From Spirochaetales bacterium (GTDB taxonomy: Bacteria > Spirochaetota > Spirochaetia > SZUA-6 > RPPD01): a stretch of 64,000 bases of DNA. Below are positions 33,931 through 42,067 of this stretch, in pieces. Both the position numbers and the translations under genes were made by a program. Below the pieces are notes generated by a model, which was given only the letters and a program-made list of their open reading frames with translations, was not told the DNA's origin and searched no databases. Within the stretch, counting starts at the first letter, position 1. Each line of letters begins with the position of its first letter. The stretch spans positions 1 to 64,000 of the forward strand of contig JAFGGG010000035.1 of NCBI GenBank assembly GCA_016930675.1, written 5' to 3'.

Positions 33931-35154
33931 TCACCTTTTAAACTTTAACATGTTAATGATTATCCCTGAAAAAAGAATAATACTCATGCAGATAAAGATG
34001 GCATCCGTTGTGACCAGATCGCCCCCAATCCCCATAACGGTCGGGAAAAAGAGCTCGCCGCCGATATAATAAGCAAGAAAAATGTTATTAAAAACTACCT
34101 GGTCTTTGCCTTTGGCGCGGCTTACAAAGCGGGCGCTGAGAGTGGGAAACAGAATCGAATGGCCTATACCGTAGATAAAACCGATAACAAAAAGCATCAA
34201 GAATGAGTTTAAAAATATAAGTAAGAACATGGCACTGGATAAAGCGGAAAAAGCGATAAAGAAAAGCAGTTTGGAAGGTATTTTATCAACCCGGTTAAAA
34301 ATAAGCAGACGGATGGTAATGGCAATCACGGAATAGGCGATAAAGAAAAGTGATATATTGGCTTCGCCGATTTTGCTGCCGCTGGCTATCGGTATAAAAG
34401 AAACGAAAACTCCGTACGCTCCTCCCAGCAGCATGGCAAAATACACCGCTTTTTTAATTTTTCTTTCTTTAAGAATCGATATCAGATTTCGGCTTTTGGC
34501 TATTCCCTGATAAGGCACATCACTTTTGAGGAAGAACATAAGGAAGAGTGTCAATGTAAAAAAAGCAGCGGAAAGCAGAAATAAATACTGAGGGCCGAGC
34601 TGTTTAAATACATGTTCACTTAAAAGAGAACCTATGGGTGAGGCGAGCAGCCCGGAAATACCGTAGATAGCCGCTCCGCCGCGTCTTTTTTCAGGCTGCA
34701 GGATATCATAAATAAAACTGAATAATAAGGTAAAACCAAGCGCAAAGGCTGTTCCGGAAATAAAGCGCAGAATGAGCAGCATAATTAAGTTGTCATAAAA
34801 GAAATACATTAAAAAAACAACGACCAGCGACAGGAAAAATCCCGCGAGCAGAAGATGTTTGCGCTTTATTTTTTGCAGCAGCTTTTTCATGCTTACTACG
34901 AAAAGAATAAGCATAATCCCGGTTGAGTTCATGAAAAAGCCCACATAGGTATCCGACGCGCCCAGATCTTTTAAATGCTTGGGCAGGATGGCCAGGCTGG
35001 AAAAACTCAGGAAAAAACAGAGATTGATGATAAAAATAAAGAAAAATTTATATGAAAAAAATCCTTTGTTTTTAATAATGATTTTCTTCCTTTCCTTACG
35101 GTAAATTGCGATTAGAGCGTATGGACGATTTTGCCAATCATACGCAGACACCAC
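33931..35154 (-). CDS. Major facilitator superfamily (MFS) permease
   Basis: This polytopic protein of up to 407 residues has about 12 hydrophobic helices. Segments such as 'LPKHLKDLGASDTYVGFFMNSTGIMLILF' and 'RFISGTAFALGFTLLFSFIYDILQPEKRRGGAAIYGISGLLASPIGSLLSE' carry MFS loop features. The GTG start gives about 25 soluble residues before TM1. The true start may be nearer 'IIIKNKGFF', where a purine-rich AAGGAAAGG precedes several ATT/ATC codons, so the N-terminus is uncertain. The substrate is unknown; sugar efflux or drug export are both plausible. Confidence 0.8.
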   Translation of the reverse strand: MVSAYDWQNRPYALIAIYRKERKKIIIKNKGFFSYKFFFIFIINLCFFLSFSSLAILPKHLKDLGASDTYVGFFMNSTGIMLILFVVSMKKLLQKIKRKHLLLAGFFLSLVVVFLMYFFYDNLIMLLILRFISGTAFALGFTLLFSFIYDILQPEKRRGGAAIYGISGLLASPIGSLLSEHVFKQLGPQYLFLLSAAFFTLTLFLMFFLKSDVPYQGIAKSRNLISILKERKIKKAVYFAMLLGGAYGVFVSFIPIASGSKIGEANISLFFIAYSVIAITIRLLIFNRVDKIPSKLLFFIAFSALSSAMFLLIFLNSFLMLFVIGFIYGIGHSILFPTLSARFVSRAKGKDQVVFNNIFLAYYIGGELFFPTVMGIGGDLVTTDAIFICMSIILFSGIIINMLKFKR

Positions 35155-35528
35155 TCATGTAGTCAAGAGAGAAATGAGATTATAATTGAATTAACTAACC
35201 GCGGCTTTCAGGGCAGCTCATTGCTTCATTTCCGAAATCTCCAAAGTGTACCTTGCATCTTAATACTTTTCACCCTATTTTGCTTAAATCGCCTCACACG
35301 TCCTGTAATTTCGGCGGCAGTTTATCCTCACTGCCAGGGGATGGGTGAATCTCTGGGTAGCTTGCCCGCCATTTTGTTCGGGGGAATTGAAGATATAGTT
35401 TTGCTTTAACAGGTGAAATTTATAAAAAATTATAAATGAAAACATAAGCACCGGATTGAGAATAATTTTAAATTTTAAGACTTTATTTTCTATTTATTTT
35501 CCTATACATTTATGTCGAGGTCTTCAAA
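35155..35528. other. Intergenic stretch without a convincing gene
   Basis: An open frame of 92 codons (35131-35409, plus) overlaps the MFS gene start, lacks a ribosome binding site and has no recognisable features, so it is not called. The right half is very AT-rich and should hold the promoter of the response regulator gene; TATACA near 35504 is a possible -10 box. Confidence 0.5.
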
Positions 35529-36251
35529 ATGCCATACAATATTCTTCTGGTTGATGATGATAAGGATTTTCGCAATGAATTCAAGGAATTTTTTAATGAA
35601 TATGATGTTATAGAAGCAAAAGATGGGTTAGAAGCCTTAAACATATTAAATAAAATAAACGTTGTGGATATTGTTATATTAGATATCCGAATGCCGGGTT
35701 TAAAAGGAACAAAAGTTCTGACTGAAATAAAAAAAATAAATCCGGAACTTTATACAATTATATTGACAGGTTTCAGTACCGAAGAAATTGCAATAGAAGC
35801 ATTACAAGCACACGCCGATGATTATGTCGTAAAGCCGGTTAATTTTATCAAATTTAAAGAAAAAATCGACACCCTTATCAATAAAAAGAATTACAGCGCA
35901 AAACTTGACGCAGACAGTACGGAAGCAAAAATTGAAAAAATAAAATTATATGTGGAAAAAAATTATCATCGGGTATTTAATTTAAATGAAATTTCAAAAA
36001 TCATATTTTTATCACCAAAATATTTGAGTAAGATATTCAAGGAACAAACGGGAAAACGTTTTAACGAATATAAGCTGAATGTTAAAATAAAACATGCAAA
36101 AGAAATGCTTACGAATACGGGTTATAATATTGACCAGATTGCTTATAAATTAGGGTATAAGAAACCCGAATCGTTTATCAAAATATTCAAAAAAATTACT
36201 CACTTGACACCAACCGAGTTTCGAAGGCAAATGAAAGAAATGAGAGAATAA
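35529..36251 (+). CDS. Response regulator with AraC-type DNA-binding domain
   Basis: The 240-residue protein has an N-terminal receiver domain with phospho-acceptor D52 ('VILDIRMPG'), acidic pocket 'VDDDKDF', T80 and K102 ('YVVKPV'). An AraC/XylS helix-turn-helix pair covers about residues 140-238 ('FNLNEISKIIFLSPKYLSKIFKEQTGKRFNEY', 'YNIDQIAYKLGYKKPESFIKIFKKITHLTPTEFRRQ'). It is the DNA-binding output of the histidine kinase that starts 1 bp after it. Receiver-AraC regulators often control carbohydrate-use genes, which fits the neighbouring cellulases, but no target site was identified. Confidence 0.9.
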   Translation: MPYNILLVDDDKDFRNEFKEFFNEYDVIEAKDGLEALNILNKINVVDIVILDIRMPGLKGTKVLTEIKKINPELYTIILTGFSTEEIAIEALQAHADDYVVKPVNFIKFKEKIDTLINKKNYSAKLDADSTEAKIEKIKLYVEKNYHRVFNLNEISKIIFLSPKYLSKIFKEQTGKRFNEYKLNVKIKHAKEMLTNTGYNIDQIAYKLGYKKPESFIKIFKKITHLTPTEFRRQMKEMRE

Positions 36252-36252
36252 A

Positions 36253-37470
36253 GTGTCCATGAAACATAATGAAAAGAAATTAAAAAAAGAATCCTATCAA
36301 AAACAGATTAATAAATTAAAAAAAACCGGAAATAAATTGGAAGCAAATCATAAAATGTTACAGAATGAAATAAACGGGAAGAATAAAGAAATAAAACAAA
36401 AAAATAATTTATTGGAGCGTATTTTTTCCAATACGCATATTTTAATTGCGTATCTGGACACGAATTTTAATTTTATTCAGGTAAACAACACGTATGCCAA
36501 TTATAATAAAAAAGCAATTGATTATTATATCGGAAAAAATTATTTTGAACTTTTTCCTGATAAAGAATATGAAAAAATATTCAAGCAGGTAGCAAAAACA
36601 GGCAAGCCTTATATTGTTTTTGGAGAGAAGTTTAATTATTACATGAATACGGAAAAACCGGATTGTACATATTGGGACTGGAGTCTGCATCCGGTCAAAG
36701 ACAGGAAGAAAGCGATTGACGGAGTAATTCTGACTCTTCTGGATGTGACAGAACGCGTAAAAGCGCAACAGGAACTGGAAGAAGTTAAAGAACAGCTGCT
36801 GCAATCAAAAAGATTATCTGATCTGGGATTATTGGCGGCGGCTGTCGCCCATGAGTTAAGGAATCCGCTTAGTGTCATACAGGCTGCATTGTACAATATT
36901 GAAAGGAAAAAAGGAAACGCCCCTATTCAAAACCAGCTACATACAATCGAAAAAAAAATAATGGAAGGCGATCAAACCATCTCAAATCTTTTAACGTATG
37001 CAAAAATAAAACTGCCCGAATTCAAAAGAATCGATATACTTACATTATTGGACGAGTCTGTTGATTTGGTTAAGCTTATATTACCGATTGAAAATATACA
37101 GATTAATAAATTTATAAGTGATGATTTTAATAGTTTCATTAAAATCGATCCTTTTCAAATAAAAAAAGTTTTCAATAATGTTTTATTGAACTCATTTCAA
37201 TCCATTAAAAAAAGCAAAGGTATAATAAATATTCATGCAAAAACAGTTAACAATGTAATGAAATTGACCATTATCGATAATGGATCGGGTATAAAAAAAG
37301 CTGATTTATCCAATGTGTTTAATCCATTCTTTACCAGAAAATCACGAGGAACAGGACTCGGCCTGTCCATTTGTATGGAAATTATAAATCTTCATAACGG
37401 GAATATTTCAATAGACAGCACATTGTTAAAAGGAACTACAATTCGTATCGAGTTACCATACAGGAAGTGA
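36253..37470 (+). CDS. PAS-domain histidine kinase
   Basis: This 405-residue kinase appears soluble: no TM segments. It has an N-terminal coiled coil (1-55), one PAS domain (about 56-168, 'NTHILIAYLDTNFNFIQVNNTYANYNKK'), a HisKA domain with H200 in 'AAAVAHELRNPLSVIQ', and a HATPase domain with 'LLNSFQSI', 'IIDNGSGI' and 'GTGLGLSI'. The start is GTG 36253 or ATG 36259. It sits between an AraC-type response regulator (1 bp gap) and a stand-alone receiver (4 bp gap), so the three are one operon. The stimulus is presumably cytoplasmic. Confidence 0.9.
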   Translation: MSMKHNEKKLKKESYQKQINKLKKTGNKLEANHKMLQNEINGKNKEIKQKNNLLERIFSNTHILIAYLDTNFNFIQVNNTYANYNKKAIDYYIGKNYFELFPDKEYEKIFKQVAKTGKPYIVFGEKFNYYMNTEKPDCTYWDWSLHPVKDRKKAIDGVILTLLDVTERVKAQQELEEVKEQLLQSKRLSDLGLLAAAVAHELRNPLSVIQAALYNIERKKGNAPIQNQLHTIEKKIMEGDQTISNLLTYAKIKLPEFKRIDILTLLDESVDLVKLILPIENIQINKFISDDFNSFIKIDPFQIKKVFNNVLLNSFQSIKKSKGIINIHAKTVNNVMKLTIIDNGSGIKKADLSNVFNPFFTRKSRGTGLGLSICMEIINLHNGNISIDSTLLKGTTIRIELPYRK

Positions 37471-37474
37471 TGTT

Positions 37475-37858
37475 ATGATAAAAAAGATATTAATAATAGA
37501 AGATGATATGGATATGTGTAATGAATTAAATGAAGCTTTAACGGATTTGGGTTATCAGGTTCATCTGGCTTTTGACGGTTTAGCCGGGAAAAAAATAATT
37601 GAAAAGAATAAGTATGATATTATTGTTTTGGATTTAAAGATTCCGAAATTTGACGGATACCGGATTTTAGATTTTATGAGTAAGAAATTAATTAAATCCA
37701 AGGTAATTGTTATTACGGCAAGAATGAAAATCCATTATGAAGATATAATCAGGCAGAATCAGGAACAGGAAGAGAATGATCTGCTAAAAAAGGCAGATTC
37801 GATTTTAATAAAACCTTTTAAAATAATGGAATTAATAAACGAAATAAACACATGTTAA
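37475..37858 (+). CDS. Stand-alone response regulator receiver
   Basis: A single receiver domain of 127 residues with acidic pocket 'IIEDDMD', phosphorylation site D53 ('IVLDLKIPKFDG') and conserved Lys in 'ILIKPFKI'. There is an unusual insertion ('RQNQEQEENDLLKKAD') before the Lys. It has no output domain, so it may act as a phosphate sink or relay, or signal by protein contact. It starts 4 bp after the histidine kinase gene. Confidence 0.88.
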   Translation: MIKKILIIEDDMDMCNELNEALTDLGYQVHLAFDGLAGKKIIEKNKYDIIVLDLKIPKFDGYRILDFMSKKLIKSKVIVITARMKIHYEDIIRQNQEQEENDLLKKADSILIKPFKIMELINEINTC

Positions 37859-37962
37859 TGTCAAGTCTTTCTTAATCACCGTCTTTAACAAGGAAAAAGG
37901 ATAGTAATTAGACGAACCCGGGAATTGTTAAGTATTCCTCTTAATGTATACATTATATTGAG

Positions 37963-38337
37963 ATGATAATAAAAAGAATATTAATAGTTGATGACGATAT
38001 GGAATATATGAATGAGTTGGAAGAATTTTTAATTCTACAGAATTTTGAGATTGTTAAAAAAAATAATACTTTCAAGATATTAATGTTTACAATAAAGATC
38101 AAACCTGACCTTATAATTCTGGATTTAAAAATAAATGGAATGACCGGTATTGATGTAACCAGGCTGTTAAAGAGGTGTCAAGCGACTAAAGATATCCCTG
38201 TAATAGTGATGTCTAATTATCATAATTCTGATTCCAATAATCATGAAGTAATTGAATCAGGGGTAGAAATATATCTTAAAAAAACAATACGACCGGAATT
38301 GTTGATAGAAGAAATCAGGAAAATTGAAAGGAATTGA
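37963..38337 (+). CDS. Second stand-alone response regulator receiver
   Basis: A 124-residue receiver domain with acidic pocket 'IVDDDME', phosphorylation site D54 ('IILDLKINGMTG'), Ser in 'VIVMSNY' and Lys in 'IYLKKTI'. No output domain. It lies 104 bp beyond the first single receiver with no strong ribosome binding site. Similar length and motifs suggest it arose by duplication within this two-component array. The partner kinase is probably the adjacent PAS kinase. Confidence 0.85.
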   Translation: MIIKRILIVDDDMEYMNELEEFLILQNFEIVKKNNTFKILMFTIKIKPDLIILDLKINGMTGIDVTRLLKRCQATKDIPVIVMSNYHNSDSNNHEVIESGVEIYLKKTIRPELLIEEIRKIERN

Positions 38338-38414
38338 ATTATGTATTTTATTGATATTAATTTAAGATCTTCGTTGGAGATCAATAATATTAAATGTTTT
38401 ATAAGGAGATAATT

Positions 38415-38693
38415 ATGGAAAAGGAAAATAAAACTGAGAATGTCTTTGAGAAAAGTATGGCTTCATTTTTAATAGACAAACCAATATGGGTATGGTGGTT
38501 GAGTCATATTGTGTTGACCGGAGTACTTTTCGGGATTTTCTATTTAGCTTTATATCTGCTGACAATTAACTGGTGGGTGGGAGTTTTGATTCTTCTTGTT
38601 ACCGGGATTGTCTGGGGTTCGATTAAACGTTTTCAAACAAAGGGAAGAATAAAAGTAAAAAAAGGGGAAGCTGAAGCTTCGCAAGCGGGTTAA
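38415..38693 (+). CDS. Small two-TM protein (2TM-domain type)
   Basis: The start at 38415 is preferred over 38394 because ATAAGGAGATAATT precedes it, giving 92 residues. The protein has two hydrophobic helices (about 26-46 and 49-66) separated by 'TINWW' and a basic tail. It resembles 2TM-domain proteins, which are short membrane proteins of unclear role sometimes fused to sensor kinases. It is the first of two small genes with strong ribosome binding sites following the two-component array. Confidence 0.65.
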   Translation: MEKENKTENVFEKSMASFLIDKPIWVWWLSHIVLTGVLFGIFYLALYLLTINWWVGVLILLVTGIVWGSIKRFQTKGRIKVKKGEAEASQAG

Positions 38694-38733
38694 ATAAATA
38701 TTTTTATCACTTTTGACATGAGGAGGAAATATT

Positions 38734-39036
38734 ATGATGACAAGAGATGAATATGTAAAAAATATAAAAACAAAGCTTGATGAATTAACTACAGGAATTG
38801 AAAAAATTGAGCACAAGGCCAAATCAGTCAGGGAAAATGTCAAAGCAAAACTTCAAGCAAGGATAAATGAGCTCCGGGAAAAACGTGATTTCGCGTTTTC
38901 AAAGCTTCAAGAAATAAAAGAAACCGGCGAAGACACCTGGCAGGACCTTAAACTGAGTACCGAAAATGTTATTGATTCTTTAAAGGATGCTTTATCCAAA
39001 ACAATGGCACGGTTTAAAAAGAAAAAAGCAAGTTGA
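38734..39036 (+). CDS. Small coiled-coil protein
   Basis: A 100-residue highly charged helical protein with a coiled coil from about 5 to 70 ('KTKLDELTTGIEKIEHKAKSVRENVKAKLQARINELREKRDFAF') and a basic C-terminus (RFKKKKAS). AGGAGGAAAT precedes the ATG. No domain is recognised. Its placement directly after a 2TM membrane protein, with similarly strong ribosome binding sites, suggests that the two are expressed together. Function unknown. Confidence 0.7.
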   Translation: MMTRDEYVKNIKTKLDELTTGIEKIEHKAKSVRENVKAKLQARINELREKRDFAFSKLQEIKETGEDTWQDLKLSTENVIDSLKDALSKTMARFKKKKAS

Positions 39037-39105
39037 TCTTTACAAAAATATCAAAGAAAAAGGGATTAATTAATTGGTTTCAAATCTTAATTTTGGAAGG
39101 GGAAA

Positions 39106-40686
39106 ATGAAAAACAGAAGATTCCGTTTAAGGATTATAATTCCGGCATTTCCGAATTTCAATGTTTATTCAATAGTAGCTTCGAGAACTACTTCCGTCGG
39201 GCCTGTGTATGTGGGAACTGCCGCCGCTAAATTGGATTTGTGGGATGTTGAAATAATTGACGAGAATAATTGTCATGGCAGGTTTTATCCAAAAGATAAC
39301 GATAACAAACTTGATCATGAAAAACTGCAGCAGGAAAGACCGGCAGATGTTGTAGGTTTTTATGGTTCGATTTCCTCCACCATTCCAAGGCTTTTTAAGC
39401 TGGCCGGGTTCTATAAAAGCAGGGGCGTAAAAACAGTTGCCGGAGGCAAGCATGTGGAAAACCTGCCCCTGGAAGCTCTCCGCAGCGGTGTTGATGTTGT
39501 TGTTTTTAAGGAAGGTGAGGAAACAATAAAAGAGCTTTTACTGGCCTGGCAGAATGAAAATCCCATAGCAAATGTTAAGGGTATCGCTTTTCTTGAAAAT
39601 GATGAATTAATCAGGACAAAAGACAGACCTTTGATACATAATTTTGATACTGAAATATATCCTGATTTCAGCCTGCTTTATTATACAAAAATGAAGATCT
39701 ATCCTCTTAACAGAACAAGAGGTTGTAATTCTAATTGTGAGTTTTGCGCTGTCAAAGACAAGGCGCGAAGTTGCACACCTCAAAAAATGTTCAACAATGT
39801 TGTTCATCTTGTTGAAACAATCGGTGCCAGGCATTTCTTTGAAACAAGCGACCATTTCGCGGCTAATAGAGAGGATGCGATCGAATTCTGTAAATTAATC
39901 GCTTCTTATCAGAAACACAAGCGTGTAAAACTTTCCTTTACAGTGCAAACAAGAATTACGGATGCCAGATATCCCGAATTACTGCAAGCTATGAAAGAAG
40001 CAAATATAGAAATTATTTGTATTGGGTATGAATCTCCTATTGATAATGAGTTAAAGAATATGCAAAAAGGTTACAGTTCCAAGGATTTGATCAACTGGAC
40101 AAAAACATTTCATAAATATCGATTTTTTATTCACAGCATGTTTATATTCGGCTATCCTAATAAAAAAGCTTCAGATCATGAAATATCCTTAGCTAAAAAA
40201 ATCAATATTTTCCGTAAATTTATTAAAAACGCAAAAGTGGATACCATACAGGTACTACTGCCGATACCTCTGCCCGGAACGGCTTTATATAAAAGGCTGG
40301 AACAGGAAGACCGGCTCTTCTCTTTAGATAAAATCGGATGGGAGTACTATGACGGTCAGTACCCTTTATTTAAGCCTGATGACGGAACAACTCCGGAGGA
40401 ATTGCATAACGCTATCAGAAAGATTATGTTTCCGTTTTATTCATTTCTAACTATATTCAAAATAATTATTATTCTGCTTTTCCTATTTCCCGGTCTTATG
40501 TTTATTTTATCATTTACATTTATTACCGGCAAAACAAAATATTTTTTTGATGTTTTCAATATATGGAGAAGAAAATTATTTAGCAAACACATATTGAAAT
40601 TCGGAGGTCATTTGATCATTAAAGACTGGGTTAAAAAATATAAAGAAGGAGTTTTTCAGAAAAAATTACATGCAGCAAAACAGTGA
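39106..40686 (+). CDS. B12-binding radical SAM protein with C-terminal membrane segment
   Basis: The 526-residue protein has an N-terminal cobalamin-binding-like domain (about 1-165, 'ADVVGFYGSISSTIPRLFKLAGFYKSRGVKTVAGGKHVENLP') and a radical SAM core with the cluster motif CNSNCEFC (about 205-212). Further core motifs are 'IEIICIGYESPIDNELKNMQKG' and 'LLPIPLPGTALYKRL'. A hydrophobic segment near residues 450-480 ('IFKIIIILLFLFPGLMFILSF') probably anchors it in the membrane. It is related in layout to the radical SAM at 23347, but with the anchor at the other end. Likely substrates are lipids or cofactors; the reaction is unknown. Ribosome binding site GGAAGGGG. Confidence 0.85.
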   Translation: MKNRRFRLRIIIPAFPNFNVYSIVASRTTSVGPVYVGTAAAKLDLWDVEIIDENNCHGRFYPKDNDNKLDHEKLQQERPADVVGFYGSISSTIPRLFKLAGFYKSRGVKTVAGGKHVENLPLEALRSGVDVVVFKEGEETIKELLLAWQNENPIANVKGIAFLENDELIRTKDRPLIHNFDTEIYPDFSLLYYTKMKIYPLNRTRGCNSNCEFCAVKDKARSCTPQKMFNNVVHLVETIGARHFFETSDHFAANREDAIEFCKLIASYQKHKRVKLSFTVQTRITDARYPELLQAMKEANIEIICIGYESPIDNELKNMQKGYSSKDLINWTKTFHKYRFFIHSMFIFGYPNKKASDHEISLAKKINIFRKFIKNAKVDTIQVLLPIPLPGTALYKRLEQEDRLFSLDKIGWEYYDGQYPLFKPDDGTTPEELHNAIRKIMFPFYSFLTIFKIIIILLFLFPGLMFILSFTFITGKTKYFFDVFNIWRRKLFSKHILKFGGHLIIKDWVKKYKEGVFQKKLHAAKQ

Positions 40687-40729
40687 TAAGACATTACGAA
40701 AGGGGAATGCGGTAAAGGAACGAATCTAA

Positions 40730-41728
40730 ATGAATGGTGATGAATTTCTCAAGGAGATCGCAGAAAGCTTTAAGAGGACGCCAAAAGAAATAATTATTTT
40801 AATAAGCGTCATCCTTGCTGTTATTTGCTTAATCATAATTATAAATATTATTAAAAGGATTATGGAACGAAACAAATTGGCTTTAGCTGTAAATAAAAGA
40901 TTTGAAAAATACATAGTCAAGTACTCACTTACAAAGCCTGAGCTTGACTTAGTCGATCGAATGTCCCGGTTTCTAAAAAATCCTTTAAAAAAATATCTGC
41001 TTCTGACGAATGCGCATACATTTAATACCTGCTTTCACTTGTTATCGAGAAAAGAAGAAGTGGATAAAAAAATCCAGATGTCATTTTATAAAAAGCTGGG
41101 ATTTGATCGTTTTGATCCCTATAAAGTTCCAAGTTCAAGTAATGATATCGCGGAAGGAACTCCGGCCAGGGTGTTCAGTGCGGATAAAAAAACTGCTGTA
41201 AACGGAATTATAACTCGACACCTGCCGGACGCCCTGGTGTTCGAATCTTTGGATAGCCTTGAAAAATTTTCAAACGAGGATGAAGTTATTCTAGTCACGC
41301 ATAATTACACAGGTCTCTATGGTCTTAAAACAAGAGTGTTAAAAGGTGAGAATAAAACTATTTATATGGCTAATTCTGAAGACATTGTAACAATACAACG
41401 TAGGGAATATTTTAGGAAAAATATTTATCTGCCCATATTATTACGCCGAGAAGATTCCAAAGATGAACCTGACTATGCATATATCCGCGATCTTAGCGCC
41501 GGCGGACTTAGTGTTACGAATCCTGGAAAGAAATATGTGAAAAAAGACGATTTATCTCTTTTTTTTCATAAAGAAGCAGATAAAAAGTTCCATCTCTCCG
41601 GTGAGGTAGTACGTGTGTCTATAAATAATAAAATACTTCATATTAAATTCGGTTATGTAACAAACAGCGTCAGGGATCGTCTTGTTGGTTTGATTCAAGC
41701 AGGGGATCCCATTCATGTTAAAAAATAA
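40730..41728 (+). CDS. Membrane-anchored PilZ-domain protein (c-di-GMP effector)
   Basis: The 332-residue protein has one TM helix near the N-terminus (about 20-40, 'IIILISVILAVICLIIIINII'), a central region of unknown fold, and a C-terminal PilZ region. The latter has the motifs 'RREYFRKNIYLPILLRRE' (RxxxR type) and 'YIRDLSAGGLSV' (DxSxGG type), which bind cyclic di-GMP. The layout resembles YcgR-N/PilZ proteins that act on motility or secretion. It follows the radical SAM gene by 43 bp. HD-GYP genes elsewhere in the window would lower c-di-GMP. Confidence 0.85.
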   Translation: MNGDEFLKEIAESFKRTPKEIIILISVILAVICLIIIINIIKRIMERNKLALAVNKRFEKYIVKYSLTKPELDLVDRMSRFLKNPLKKYLLLTNAHTFNTCFHLLSRKEEVDKKIQMSFYKKLGFDRFDPYKVPSSSNDIAEGTPARVFSADKKTAVNGIITRHLPDALVFESLDSLEKFSNEDEVILVTHNYTGLYGLKTRVLKGENKTIYMANSEDIVTIQRREYFRKNIYLPILLRREDSKDEPDYAYIRDLSAGGLSVTNPGKKYVKKDDLSLFFHKEADKKFHLSGEVVRVSINNKILHIKFGYVTNSVRDRLVGLIQAGDPIHVKK

Positions 41729-41803
41729 ATCCTTTACCTATAATGAGTCGCGAAAACACGATAATAAACCAGACCTCTGTCATATAAAACAACATCGCCG
41801 GGT

Positions 41804-42067
41804 TTAAACGATATTCGCTTTAATATAATTCTTAATATCTCTGTGTCCTCCGAGTACTTCGCGAGCACGGGTAATTTCAAAAGCCCCTTTAAGATATTCT
41901 TTTCGATCAAGATAAAGTGTGCCGATTTTCCAATAGGCTTCGACAAACCACATATCAATTGCTATTTTTGAATTATTTACTTTTTTAAATTCATTTTGAA
42001 CAGCGATAATATCCTGCTTCAGCTTTTTGTCAGCTATTTCACTGAGAAGATCACTATGCGGTTTAAT
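41804..42067 (-). pseudogene. Detached C-terminal TPR segment of the metallopeptidase gene
   Basis: In the frame that would follow a 1-bp correction of the upstream gene, 87 codons encode 'SDLLSEIADKKLKQDIIAVQNEFKKVNNSKIAIDMWFVEAYWKIGTLYLDRKEYLKGAFEITRAREVLGG', a TPR-like helical segment, ending with TAA at 41804. It follows directly after an in-frame TAA (42068-42070) at what may have been a Gln codon (CAA). It has no plausible start of its own. It is read as the original C-terminus, now separated by a frameshift and a nonsense change. Confidence 0.7.

Noticed and set aside
35131-35409. 92-codon plus-strand ORF upstream of the response regulator
   Set aside because: Overlaps the MFS gene start, no ribosome binding site and no recognisable features.
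41734-41958. 74-codon minus-strand ORF ending 'GDVVLYDRGLVYYRVFATHYR'
   Set aside because: Most of it lies in the wrong frame relative to the TPR segment ending at 41804; the last 25 residues look somewhat protein-like but are too short to support a gene.
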